Part shown: piece after piece, positions 55,556-64,000 of the stretch | Layout of the letters: every line of letters starts with the position of its first letter | Position numbering within the stretch: position 1 is the first letter of the stretch | Program-made: the position numbers and the translations under genes | Notes under the pieces: model-generated | Database searches by the model: none | The model's input: the letters and a program-made list of their open reading frames with translations, nothing else | What the model was told of the DNA's origin: nothing | NCBI GenBank assembly: GCA_001599815.1 | Contig: BCIA01000001.1 | Coordinates: 3,414,934-3,478,933, forward strand | DNA: 64,000 nucleotides | Direction of reading: 5' to 3' | DNA from: Furcasterigmium furcatum | Lineage: Eukaryota > Ascomycota > Sordariomycetes > Glomerellales > Plectosphaerellaceae

Positions 55556-56980
55556 ATGCCGAAGCACGTACTCTCGAGGGCGGAGCTGGAGATCGCTCTG
55601 GAGAGGGAGACCAAGCTACGAAAACACTTCGAGAAGGCTCTCGAGGAGGCCAAGGCCAAGATCCCAAGAGGGCTCGACACGACCCAACAAGGCATCGCGT
55701 CCGGCACAGTAACGCCCCAACGACATCCAGTCCCTTTGCTTACGCGGCGGGCAACAACCGCGTCACCGAGCCCGCTGAGGCGTGTGCAGACCAACCTTTC
55801 ATCGTCACCAAGCCCTCGATCTACTTCAACCCAGCGCTCCGCAAACGGCTTCGAGCCTCGGTACGCTCGACCAACGGAGTCTTCCTCCAGGCGATCCAGT
55901 ATCATGGCGGCAGACAAGACAGGGCCGGCCACCACACTCGGTCCGGCAACCCCAACCAACAACCCAATGTACGGTTATCGGGACGGAGAACTCATCCATC
56001 TCCGCCGATTTCAGTCATCAACGAGCTCATCGAGAGCAAAAAATTCGAAGGGCTGGTGGAGGGACTGGGGAGCGATCGAATGGGAGTACACGCCCACCTT
56101 CACCTACCCCCCGCGGAAAACCCAACCGTCGACCCGCGAGGACCGACTAGAAGCCCTCGATATAACAGGAGACTCTGACGACGAGGACGACATTGAGACG
56201 CCAGTGACTGAGCCTCAGCTCTCAACTCCGATGGATATCTGGTCACGGGACGACCCCATTACCCCCGAACTCAATGAAATATTTGTCCGGGGCGATGCAG
56301 CATTCGAGCTGATACGCCAAGCACTCCAGCTGGCCTCCGAGGCCACATGGCACCTGCTTCGACAGTGGTACCCAAGGACACAGACATACAACTTTCCCCA
56401 GGGACCGTATCAGATAAAATTCGGCCGAGAGGAGATTGAAAACATCTGGTTCTGTGATTCCACCGCATTGGCGGACCGGTTCTACCATGTTAGGATGGAC
56501 ATGCGCGGGCTTACGGGCTTGCGGAACGATGTTTGTCATCCGCCTAAGTCATACTTGCGTGCCTCATGGTACCGCTGGAACATCTCTGCCGTCGAGACAC
56601 ATTGCCGTGGCGATCCGGAAAGGCGGGAGAGGGCATATGAGTTGAAGCTGCAGCTTCGGGACTTGGCCCTTGAGACGGTGCAGGAGGTTCTGGACCTCAT
56701 GTTCCTCGCCGAGTTGCCTTGCGCCTGTCCTTACCCCTTACTTGCAAAACTATCAATGCGCTATGCGGCGCACCCCTCGTGGGAGCACCATCACTTGGCT
56801 GCTATGAGTCCATTCTCTGTCGACGAGGCCGAACTCCGCGGCTACATCACGGGGCCCACTGGGTTCAAGCAAGCGGCAATGGCCTGGGGACAGTACTGCA
56901 GCGGAAATTGGGACGACAGGAGCCCCGATGAATGGACACCACTCGATCACGAAGGGGATCTTTATACCGCGGAGGAGTAG
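55556..56980 (+). CDS. Uncharacterised protein, 474 residues
   Basis: A single exon. The frame is open from 55223, but the first ATG with a good context is 55556 (MPKHVLSRAELEIALERE), and the upstream part looks like a leader. Residues 5-40 form a charged coiled coil. About 45-130 is Ser/Thr/Pro-rich and probably disordered, and an acidic patch (DDEDDIETP) follows near 205. The C-terminal half is an ordered, Trp-rich, Cys- and His-containing region (WHLLRQWYPRT, IENIWFCDST, MRGLTGLRNDVCHPP). It resembles, in style only, fungal helical proteins of unknown function. No signal peptide or membrane segment. Function unknown. Confidence 0.75.
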   Translation: MPKHVLSRAELEIALERETKLRKHFEKALEEAKAKIPRGLDTTQQGIASGTVTPQRHPVPLLTRRATTASPSPLRRVQTNLSSSPSPRSTSTQRSANGFEPRYARPTESSSRRSSIMAADKTGPATTLGPATPTNNPMYGYRDGELIHLRRFQSSTSSSRAKNSKGWWRDWGAIEWEYTPTFTYPPRKTQPSTREDRLEALDITGDSDDEDDIETPVTEPQLSTPMDIWSRDDPITPELNEIFVRGDAAFELIRQALQLASEATWHLLRQWYPRTQTYNFPQGPYQIKFGREEIENIWFCDSTALADRFYHVRMDMRGLTGLRNDVCHPPKSYLRASWYRWNISAVETHCRGDPERRERAYELKLQLRDLALETVQEVLDLMFLAELPCACPYPLLAKLSMRYAAHPSWEHHHLAAMSPFSVDEAELRGYITGPTGFKQAAMAWGQYCSGNWDDRSPDEWTPLDHEGDLYTAEE

Positions 56981-58238
56981 GTGTGGTGACGAGCGACCGG
57001 CCTGGCTTGTGCGAGTATGTTGAATCGAGACCATTTCCACCAACCACTTGGCATTTGTGTGTGATCCTGAATGTATTTTCAATCTCATTGTGTGACAAAC
57101 TGCGCCCCGATTTGGCAGATGTACATCGCCAGGCCCGAAGCATCTTGTCTCCAGTCGACAGTCATGTAACACGTGGACCATTCAAGCGGCTTCTCGACGT
57201 TGTCGACATTGACTCGAGCGAAACTTGTGTAACATCGACCACTCCTCCCGTAACCCAACCCATACCACCACGCTGCCAGGGTAACTCCTGGGAGCGTGAG
57301 CCTGGAGGGCAACTTTCTCTCTCGAGGTGGCCCTCCCGTTGAGCCTTGAGCAATTCCACCTTAAGGACGCGGATCCGGGCGTGGAGCGTGGCGATAAGTC
57401 TGGCGAGAAACTGGTCAGCCACTGAAAATGGTGTTTTCTGAGCTCTGGGGTGGTACGACTAACTCGTCATTGCTCGCGAGATGAGTATTGTGCTGGATCT
57501 CGTCAAGACACCGGTCTATGCGCAAACGGTGGCGAAGGCATGTAGCACAGGTGGGATTCCCTCCTTCACACCAGGAAGTTCGCTCCCGACAGGGCTCGGG
57601 GTCAGAGGAAGTCTTGCGGCGCCTTGGCCGCAAGCCATCGACTGACGGCGCCATGGAGGGAAAAGCAGAGCCCGAGGAAGTCCAGCAAATCATGTGGTGT
57701 CAGGTGGGTTTGATGCGCTATCCAAGTCTCAACTCCTTCAGGAGGACTGGTTTTCGAGTCTGGCTCCTGGCTCCTGATGATTTGATGCCCCTTGACCGGC
57801 CACTGGTACTTGTGCCGCTGGTCTGTTTTCCCGGAAAATGACGTGAACAGAGGCACAGACCTGGGTTGTGGACACGGCAAGATACACCGACTGGGCGTAC
57901 CCAGACATCGGAGGCTAGGGCAGCTCCAGACAGACCAACATGCCTGCCCCGGAATCGGGACGATGCAATAAGTGACTGTTGTGCCTCGGGCCGCGTGGGG
58001 CGACGATTTGAGACGCTACAGATCAGTCTCGCAAGTGGATGACCGATCTCCATTTATGTGTGACAAGGGATGGCCGCCTGCTCGGGACAAAGAAGCAGAT
58101 TACGTACTATTTAGGATTGTTTCCTTTGTCTGCGAAGCCGAGAATCATTATCGACTCACTCAGACAGACTCGCACGCCAACAAGCTCTTTCAACCGTCCC
58201 CTCTTGTCTTCGACCATACCCCAATCGCGTATCACACC
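56981..58238. other. Intergenic, 1.3 kb, containing a zinc-cluster relic
   Basis: Holds a minus-strand Zn2Cys6 remnant (listed separately) and the promoter of the RidA-family gene. Nothing else recognised. Confidence 0.55.
57415..57654 (-). pseudogene. Possible Zn2Cys6 DNA-binding domain relic
   Basis: From ATG 57654 the frame encodes about 79 residues: a basic RPRRRK run, then PCRERTSWCEGGNPTCATC (57540-57594) and a final Cys at 57510. The spacings C-x6-C-x6-C-x2-C-x9-C are close to a fungal zinc cluster, and RER and the Pro before the third-group Cys fit well. The first Cys is absent (Pro at that position) and the last spacing is one or two too long. The frame stops at 57415 with no TF domain. 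I read it as the decayed 5' end of a regulator gene. It could be chance. Confidence 0.35.
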
Positions 58239-58682
58239 ATGACCTCGAACGGAGACGCCATCATCTTGGGAAGTCCTGGGCTTGCACACTATCCCCAGGC
58301 CCGGCTGCTCCCTCCATCGCCACAAACACGAACCTTGCTTCTTTCGGGAGTCACGGCGAGACGCAGTGACGGCACGATCGCCGGCCTGCGGACCAACGAG
58401 GACGGAACCACTACCATCGACATCGCGGAGCAAACTCTGGTCGTTCTCCAGAACATCGAGGCCGTCATCAAGCAAGCCACGGACAACAAGGGAGACATGC
58501 GAAATGTTGCCGATGCAACCATCTTCCTCACCGACCTTAAGGGGGACTATGCTGGCATGAATGCGGTCTGGAACAAGACGTGGCCTAGCCACGAGGTCGC
58601 GCCTGCAAGGACGTGTGTTGGAGTGAGGGAACTGCCCAACGAGAAGCTTATCGTTGAATTCAAAGTCACGGTGCTTATTTAG
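58239..58682 (+). CDS. RidA/YjgF/YER057c-family protein
   Basis: A single exon of 147 residues, the normal length. The family core is visible: LLLSGVTARRSDGTIAG, the helix with QTLVVLQNIEAVIKQA, VADATIFLTDLKGDYAGMN and the signature PARTCVGVRELP with the Arg that binds the substrate carboxylate, then the closing strand LIVEFKVTVLI. RidA enzymes hydrolyse reactive enamine/imine intermediates to keto acids and ammonia. Some fungal relatives act as 2-aminomuconate deaminases in aromatic amino-acid breakdown, and others (RutC) belong to pyrimidine breakdown. Neighbours do not settle which. Trimeric and cytosolic or mitochondrial by family. Confidence 0.9.
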   Translation: MTSNGDAIILGSPGLAHYPQARLLPPSPQTRTLLLSGVTARRSDGTIAGLRTNEDGTTTIDIAEQTLVVLQNIEAVIKQATDNKGDMRNVADATIFLTDLKGDYAGMNAVWNKTWPSHEVAPARTCVGVRELPNEKLIVEFKVTVLI

Positions 58683-59409
58683 TAGGGTTTGCCGTTTGAA
58701 GATAATAGGACCGTCACATTCCTCGGCCGATGATGTCGGTCACACTTCTGACTCCTGGGCTAGTTTACCCTCTGAAGCACGCTAAACGGTTGAATCATCG
58801 TCATTGACAACGCAATATCCTCCCCGGACATCCCAGCAGCAGGTTCCGTGCACTAATGCTGGGCGTGACAAGCCCATTGATGCATATGTAGCCTGCCTTG
58901 GAACTGAACATGACCCCTGATCGGGTCACCGAAGCCGAAGCCCGCATGAAATCTGTGGGCCCTTCGGCCCGGCGAAGTGGAGCTCCAAGGGGCCCGCGCG
59001 GACAAAACCCCTTGCGCGTACCCCGCGACTCGGAGTAATGGCCCCTCTTGTGAGATGCAATTACATGATGGGAGTAATCAGTCGTTCCGATAAAGATCCA
59101 GTGCAATATGATGAGGGCAATTTCTCCGTTTCTGTCCCCCCTTTCGGGATGGTCATGGCAAGTGATGATGCAGCAAATGCTACCTGCAAATCGAGCGCGC
59201 CTCATTGTAATGACCTCGACGAAGAGCGCTCTTCTTGTTGAGACGAGCTTGGATTGTATACTTGAAACTTGGATAGGGCCATCTAGAAGACTAACAAAGA
59301 CATTCAACGGACAAACGGATGTACAAAGACAACCGCATGAGCCAGATACGACGAAGTGAAAGTGATATGACCCCCGCCCCCCGGCCGGGAGTGTAGGCTT
59401 GAGGCACCT
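58683..59409. other. Intergenic, 0.7 kb, convergent 3' flanks
   Basis: Between the 3' ends of the RidA-family gene and the MFS gene. Nothing recognised. Confidence 0.6.
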
Positions 59410-61431
59410 TTAAGGGGTGTACCTGAATTCTGGGTGTCGATGACCCAAGCCGAGTTTCTGATGGTCCGACAAGCCCTCCAGGCGGTGGTCTTTCTTCCCT
59501 GCGTCCCGAAGCTTGTTGTCAATGATGCAGTGAGCCAAACCAAAGGCGCAGACGCAGAAAGCAAACAGCTGAAGAGCCAGGTTGATGGAATGGCCAATGT
59601 GGAAAAGGGGCGCATCGGATGACAAGTAGGTCCAACTGCGAGCATCATGTCAGAGCAGCGAGGCGAGATGCTGGTATCAGAGTGCAAACTTACGTTGAGA
59701 GGACGCCGCCGATCGAGCCGATCATAACCATGTAGCCACCAGCCACGGCCGCAGCTGCAGGGCTTCCGGCATCTGGTACATCGCTCCCATGTCAGCAGCC
59801 AATCGCATCAAAAGACCACGGACAGCGGGAGGGGAAAGACCTACTGTTGATTCCCCAGCTGAGGAAGCCAGAACTTGCTCCAAAGACACCAATCGCGTTC
59901 AGGTAGACGGCGGCGTATTTGGCAGACACGCTGTCGGAGAATCTCAGGAGACCGTAGCCGATGATTGAGCACGGGAGGACCACCAGCATGAAGATACCTC
60001 GCCTACCGGTGCGGTCACTGTAGTATCCCAGAGCGATGGTTATGCAGCAGGCGACCAAGTATGGGGGCACCGAATACAGCTGCGCCCTCGTGGAGGTCCA
60101 TCCGAATTCTCGCAGAATGGTAGGGATGAATGCGCCCATGCCCTGGACGGCGGAGTTGGTGCAGAAGAAGCACCAGGCGCAGACGTTTGTGTGGATGTTG
60201 AAGATGGCTCGGCGGACGTGCAGCCAGGTAACACGCTCTTTGGGATCCTGCGAGTTTCGTTCTTAGCATGAGTATCAGAGTATTGACGAGAGCACTGGCA
60301 ACTCACATTGGCCTGTTCGCGGCGGAGACGTTCGGCGGCGATGTATCTCTGCCGAGGAGTCAAGTACTTCCACTCTCCTGGTCCCTGCGGCATGAAATAA
60401 GGTGCGGCCATGGCCACGAAAATTGTAAACTAGGAGCAGTCATGGGTCTCAGCTTCCATGTTGCTCATCCAAAGCCTCCACACAAGGGGCACAGCACTTA
60501 CCAAACCTTCGAAAAAGAAGATGTTTCGCCAGCTACACTCAAGTCAGCGCGGCTTTTCAGTGTCAGGGCCCCGTGTTCGTCTTACTTCTGGATGACCATC
60601 GCGGATGTCCCCCACGCCGGAATAGACCTAACTGTCTGTTAGTGATGGCCACACCATGCCAGCTCGCCAAACCGAAGGATGCTTACGAGAGTCCTGCGGC
60701 CAAAAGGCCTCCAAACGCACTGGACAGGGCGCTCGAGGCGATGAAGATGCTCATGCGGAAGAAGAGCTCCCCCTTCTTGAAGAAGCAGCTAAGGAAGAAC
60801 GCCGTGCCGGGCATCGCTCCACCCTCAAAGACGCCGAGGAATGCCCTCGCAACGGCAAGTCCCTCGTACGTTTGGGTAAAGGACGTGCAGAGAGTGATAA
60901 GGCCGAAGCAGAAGACGAGAAAGGGAAGATACCAGCGGGGACCGACGAGCTTCAGGATGACGTTGCTTGGGATTTCGACGCTGTTTTCGCGGGTTAACAT
61001 CGTGGAAGCCGAGATCTCGTTTGTCAGGGAGAACATACGCTAGGTAGAGAACGAAGAAGATTGTGAGGATGATGTTGTATCGGAAGCCGTGGAGGTCAAG
61101 GTCCTCTGCCATTCCCTGGATGCGAGCGTTGCCAATGTTGGCTCTGCGAGCAGAGGTTAGTTTCTCTCTGTCTCCCCATGCCCCTCTCTCCCTTGAGACT
61201 CTCTCTGTGATCAACTTACCGATCGATGGCGCAAAGCATGTAGAGGAACGTGACCAAGGGCACAATTGTCAGGTCGAACTTCCTGCGAATAGCTGCTTCC
61301 TCTTCCGGAGTCCACTCTGAGTCGCCTATTTCCAGGACCACAGAGCTGGACGACCCCGGGTTGGGCCCGGTCTCCTTCTTCTCCATGTCTTGCTTAATGT
61401 ATTCTTCGTCCAAGTTCTTTGCTTCTGCCAT
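59410..61431 (-). CDS. MFS transporter, anion:cation symporter (allantoate/nicotinate permease-like) family
   Basis: Nine exons: 61431-61220, 61143-61039, 60980-60687, 60627-60586, 60532-60502, 60429-60307, 60247-59845, 59772-59694 and 59635-59410; 504 residues. Every join restores a family block: LCAIDR-ANIGNARIQGM, YLA-VEIPSNVILK, WGTSAMVIQ-NWRNIFFFEGL, the central-loop text LTPRQRYIAAERLRREQAN, NTNSAV-like CTNSAVQGMGAFIPTIL, and GIN-NAGSPAAAAVAGGYM. Motif A-like GYYSDRTGRRG lies in helix 8-9. These features place it with Dal5/Tna1/Vht1-type carriers of allantoate, nicotinate or other carboxylates. Intron density is far above its paralogue at 24826, which has one intron. Two exons are only 42 and 31 nt. 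Confidence 0.9.
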
Positions 61432-62527
61432 CTTTGCAGTGATGAAGAGGTGTACACGAGAAACGATGAAATAAACAAGACCACAACTGCCTGTTCCAAG
61501 GGGTCTTTAGTATTTCCTCCACAGGATACCTTGCGCTCCCGAATTAATGCGTTTACAAGGACCTTGATATCATCCAGTCTCCACCTCTGGGCGTCACGCT
61601 CATATCCACCCGCCCTCCTATCAGCCACTATCTTGATAGCTAGCCCCGTGGCCTTCGAGGCCGGGAGAGGGGCAACGAAGATCGGGTGAGCCTCCCGACA
61701 CGTGACAATAGAGTGGATTCCGCAGAGTCCCCCTGCCCCCCCTCCGGTGCCCTCTGCCGATCTTATGCACCCCGGCTCTCCCCAGAAACCTCGGCTTTGT
61801 TCTCGTGATGGTCGAGGGCGCCAGGGCCGAGTGGGCGGGACAAGCAAATACTGCGATAGTTCCGTGTGAGCTGCGCGACTCGTGCGGGAATGGGCGAGGT
61901 CGGGCAGCTTTAGCGGCTCCGAAGAGGCGCGAATTGCGGGCGTCGGGCCAGAATCGGCACGCCATGATAGTCTTCGTGGACGACAAGCATGGGTCAGCGT
62001 CTTTTGTTCTTAGTCCAGCATGGATATCAGAAGATAGTGGAATGTCGCATCAGGCCAGCACCTCCCGCCTCCCACGCGAGGGGCTTTCCATTTTTTTCTG
62101 ACAAAGATTCCTATTGATAGAGGGTGGCTGCATACAAGTGGTCAGACTGCTCATGATCTCCGGAGTATTCGCCGCTGAATAGATCCTCGCCTGCATGGCT
62201 TGTTGTATTCGTGATTAATTTTCTGAAGAGACACGGTGTTATCCTGAACGTCAGAGAATATGCTTAGCAGTCAATAAACCGCCCAAGATGTATCAGAGAG
62301 AACCTCTTCTTTCACAGCTGCCAGAGGGTTGGGAGATGGCCGTGACTACTTGCGGCCTGATGTTTCCCAATCTTGCCTTGCCCCTTGGTCACATGGAGAT
62401 GAATTCAGAGGAAATTTGATGTCTATTGCCCGATACTTGATATCACTAGTAAGATCATGTCAATGCGCGATATTGGGATCAGATTCCACCAAGTAGTCCT
62501 CCGCAGCCGAGACGTGACCGGTCCTTA
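61432..62527. other. Intergenic, 1.1 kb
   Basis: Promoter of the MFS gene and 3' flank of the tannase-type gene. The stretch near 62100-62460 is somewhat AT-richer. No gene seen. Confidence 0.6.
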
Positions 62528-64000
62528 TCAGACGCAGCTGAACGAGCTGGCGGCATTCGTATCCCCCTTTCCATCATAGACAGCCTTGTTGGGATACAGA
62601 CAGAGAGGACGTTCAGCGCCGCGGCTGGTTCGGCCGTACAGGGTCTCCGGCGCGACGCCGTTCTCGACCCAATCCACAAGAGAATCCATGGACTTGCCAG
62701 GGTACGCCCCGAAACCATTGTTACAATGACCGACTCCCGGGGCCTCAAAGAATCGGAAATAGTCGGCCGCATCGGGGTCGACGGCCAACACGCGTCTGTA
62801 GTACTCCTCGGTACCGCCTGCGTGGATCTGGATGTCGTCAAGCCCGTGCCAGGAGAGGAACTTGCCGCCGACATCGCGGAAGGGACGCAGGTCTGGATCA
62901 TCGGTGGCCATGGAGGAAGCCCACTCCTGAACTGAGAGCTGCCAGAAACGATCGAACTCGGCGTGAGTGAGGGCCATGGGGTTGGCCTTGAGATCCTTCA
63001 TGAGGAAGTTCTTGACCCAGTTGTTGGCGATGCCGAAGGGTTGCTGGGTGCAGGTGCCGTTGGCGCAAGCTGTATCGGCAAGGGTGCCGCCTCCCGTGAG
63101 GTTAGTGGTGCGACTCACTCCGTAGTAACGCCACTCCCCGTCCACGGTGTGATATCCGGCCCATGCAGCCTCGGCAGCCTCGACGGCAGCCCGGGAAATG
63201 GTGGTCGTGCCGGCCGGGAGATCGGGGCAGGCGATGACCTGGCCCTCGAGAGGGGCGGCCTTGAACTTGCACAGAGACGGGTCCATGACATATCCGTCTT
63301 TGACGCCGTCAATCTCGTCGCATTCTTCGAGAGCTGCAGCGGTGATGGCCCTGAACTCGCACGGGGCTGGAACTTGCTCGCCAGCCAAGTCTCTCATGAT
63401 GATCTGCGGCACGATGTCGCTAGACAGGAACCGGGCCCAGTTGATGGCTGGGCAGCTGCCGAGCAGCCCGTGGTAAGCGTCTGGATACCGCTGAGCCAGC
63501 ATCAAGGCTTGCCGGCCTCCCGTCGAACAGCCGTTCCAGTAGCGGTACCGAGGAGGCCTCCCGTAAAAGCTCTCGATGACAGCTTTGCCAATGGCGGCCG
63601 AATCCCCTAGGGCACGGTACCCGAAGTCGGCGAGAGCTTCGAGGTCGACGTTCCCGGTGCTTCGCAGGGCCCAGGCGTCCGAGTTCTGACTGCTCGCCCT
63701 GTCGCTTGACACGCCCGCCGTGGTGCCCACGGTAGCCCATCCCAGCGCAAGAGGCGCGAGCACGGTCCCTGCACCGTTGCCCGCCACGAAGCCTCCACCG
63801 CCGGTGCCAAGCATGCGTTCGTTCCAGCCCTTGAAGGGCAGATACACCCCAGTCGTGATCCTGCGGCTGGCGTAGCCCGGGTGGCGGGTCGTGACTGTCA
63901 CATTGCAGAACGACAGGCCCGTGAGATTCTGTGGCGAGGCGAACGAGTTCTGCAGCAGGGCTCCTGTGACCTCGAGGGTACCGTTGAACACCGCAGTTGC
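62528..64000 (-). CDS. Tannase/feruloyl esterase family hydrolase (5' end outside window)
   Basis: The frame is open for 491 codons to the right edge, so the signal peptide and true start are missing. Family features: VTVTTRHPGYASRRITTGVY, the Gly-rich GTGGGGFVAGNG, the nucleophile in YWNGCSTGGRQALMLAQ (Cys-Ser), a calcium-site-like CDEIDGVKDGYV, and the catalytic-end EAPGVGHCNNG (His-Cys). The Cys next to Ser and the Cys next to His form the CS-D-HC arrangement of fungal tannases and feruloyl esterases B. Several NxT sites fit secretion. It cleaves ester bonds in gallotannins or of ferulic acid in plant cell walls. Tannase versus feruloyl esterase cannot be decided from this sequence. Confidence 0.92.
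   Translation of the reverse strand, partial: ATAVFNGTLEVTGALLQNSFASPQNLTGLSFCNVTVTTRHPGYASRRITTGVYLPFKGWNERMLGTGGGGFVAGNGAGTVLAPLALGWATVGTTAGVSSDRASSQNSDAWALRSTGNVDLEALADFGYRALGDSAAIGKAVIESFYGRPPRYRYWNGCSTGGRQALMLAQRYPDAYHGLLGSCPAINWARFLSSDIVPQIIMRDLAGEQVPAPCEFRAITAAALEECDEIDGVKDGYVMDPSLCKFKAAPLEGQVIACPDLPAGTTTISRAAVEAAEAAWAGYHTVDGEWRYYGVSRTTNLTGGGTLADTACANGTCTQQPFGIANNWVKNFLMKDLKANPMALTHAEFDRFWQLSVQEWASSMATDDPDLRPFRDVGGKFLSWHGLDDIQIHAGGTEEYYRRVLAVDPDAADYFRFFEAPGVGHCNNGFGAYPGKSMDSLVDWVENGVAPETLYGRTSRGAERPLCLYPNKAVYDGKGDTNAASSFSCV

Noticed and set aside
53587..61431. Old Yellow Enzyme, RidA protein and MFS carrier as one pathway cluster
   Set aside because: Spacing is wide, an unrelated gene intervenes, and no shared substrate logic is visible; proximity alone was not enough.

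Overview
The window is chromosomal DNA of a filamentous ascomycete, most likely a Sordariomycete. The evidence is GC-rich third codon positions, many short introns of about 49-76 nt with GT(R)NGT donors, CTNAC-type branch points and YAG acceptors, and gene families typical of these fungi: Zn2Cys6 regulators, many MFS carriers, P450s, a Lap1-type M28 aminopeptidase and a tannase/feruloyl esterase. I found no tRNA, rRNA, CRISPR, insertion sequence or transposase. Exon structures were built by hand from splice signals and reading-frame continuity. Coding totals were checked to be multiples of three.

Layout. 0-15 kb: an arrestin-like gene running off the left edge (-), a long gene-free stretch, a five-exon P450 (-), two small unknown genes, a secreted M28 aminopeptidase (-) and an F-box-like gene (-). 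15-24 kb: an unknown gene interrupted by an in-frame TAG (+), a P450 with a frameshift (-), and a convergent pair for the last two steps of tyrosine breakdown, maleylacetoacetate isomerase (+) and fumarylacetoacetase (-). A broken ORF follows. 24-34 kb: an MFS carrier (+), a MARVEL-like four-helix protein (-), a single-pass membrane protein with a PPPY tail (-) and a Rex3-like RNA exonuclease (+). Two inverted copies of a degenerate repeat flank the first two of these.

34-40 kb is the most interesting part. A small secreted, probably GPI-anchored protein carries four near-identical Cys/His repeats. About 2.9 kb downstream on the same strand is a ZIP zinc transporter whose long ectodomain carries five Cys-x8/9-Cys motifs of the same design. 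Six exact copies of a 10-mer related to the fungal zinc-response element lie in the two upstream regions. I read this as a zinc scavenging and uptake module, analogous to but not recognisably homologous with the known zincophore/ZIP pairs.

40-50 kb: an amidase, an NCS1 permease, a divergent Zn2Cys6 regulator and a PuuE-type allantoinase-like enzyme form a plausible ureide or nucleobase utilisation cluster. 50-64 kb: a DHA2-type MFS exporter (-), an Old Yellow Enzyme (+), an unknown 474-residue protein (+), a Zn2Cys6 relic (-), a RidA-family protein (+), a nine-exon MFS carrier (-) and a tannase/feruloyl esterase running off the right edge (-).
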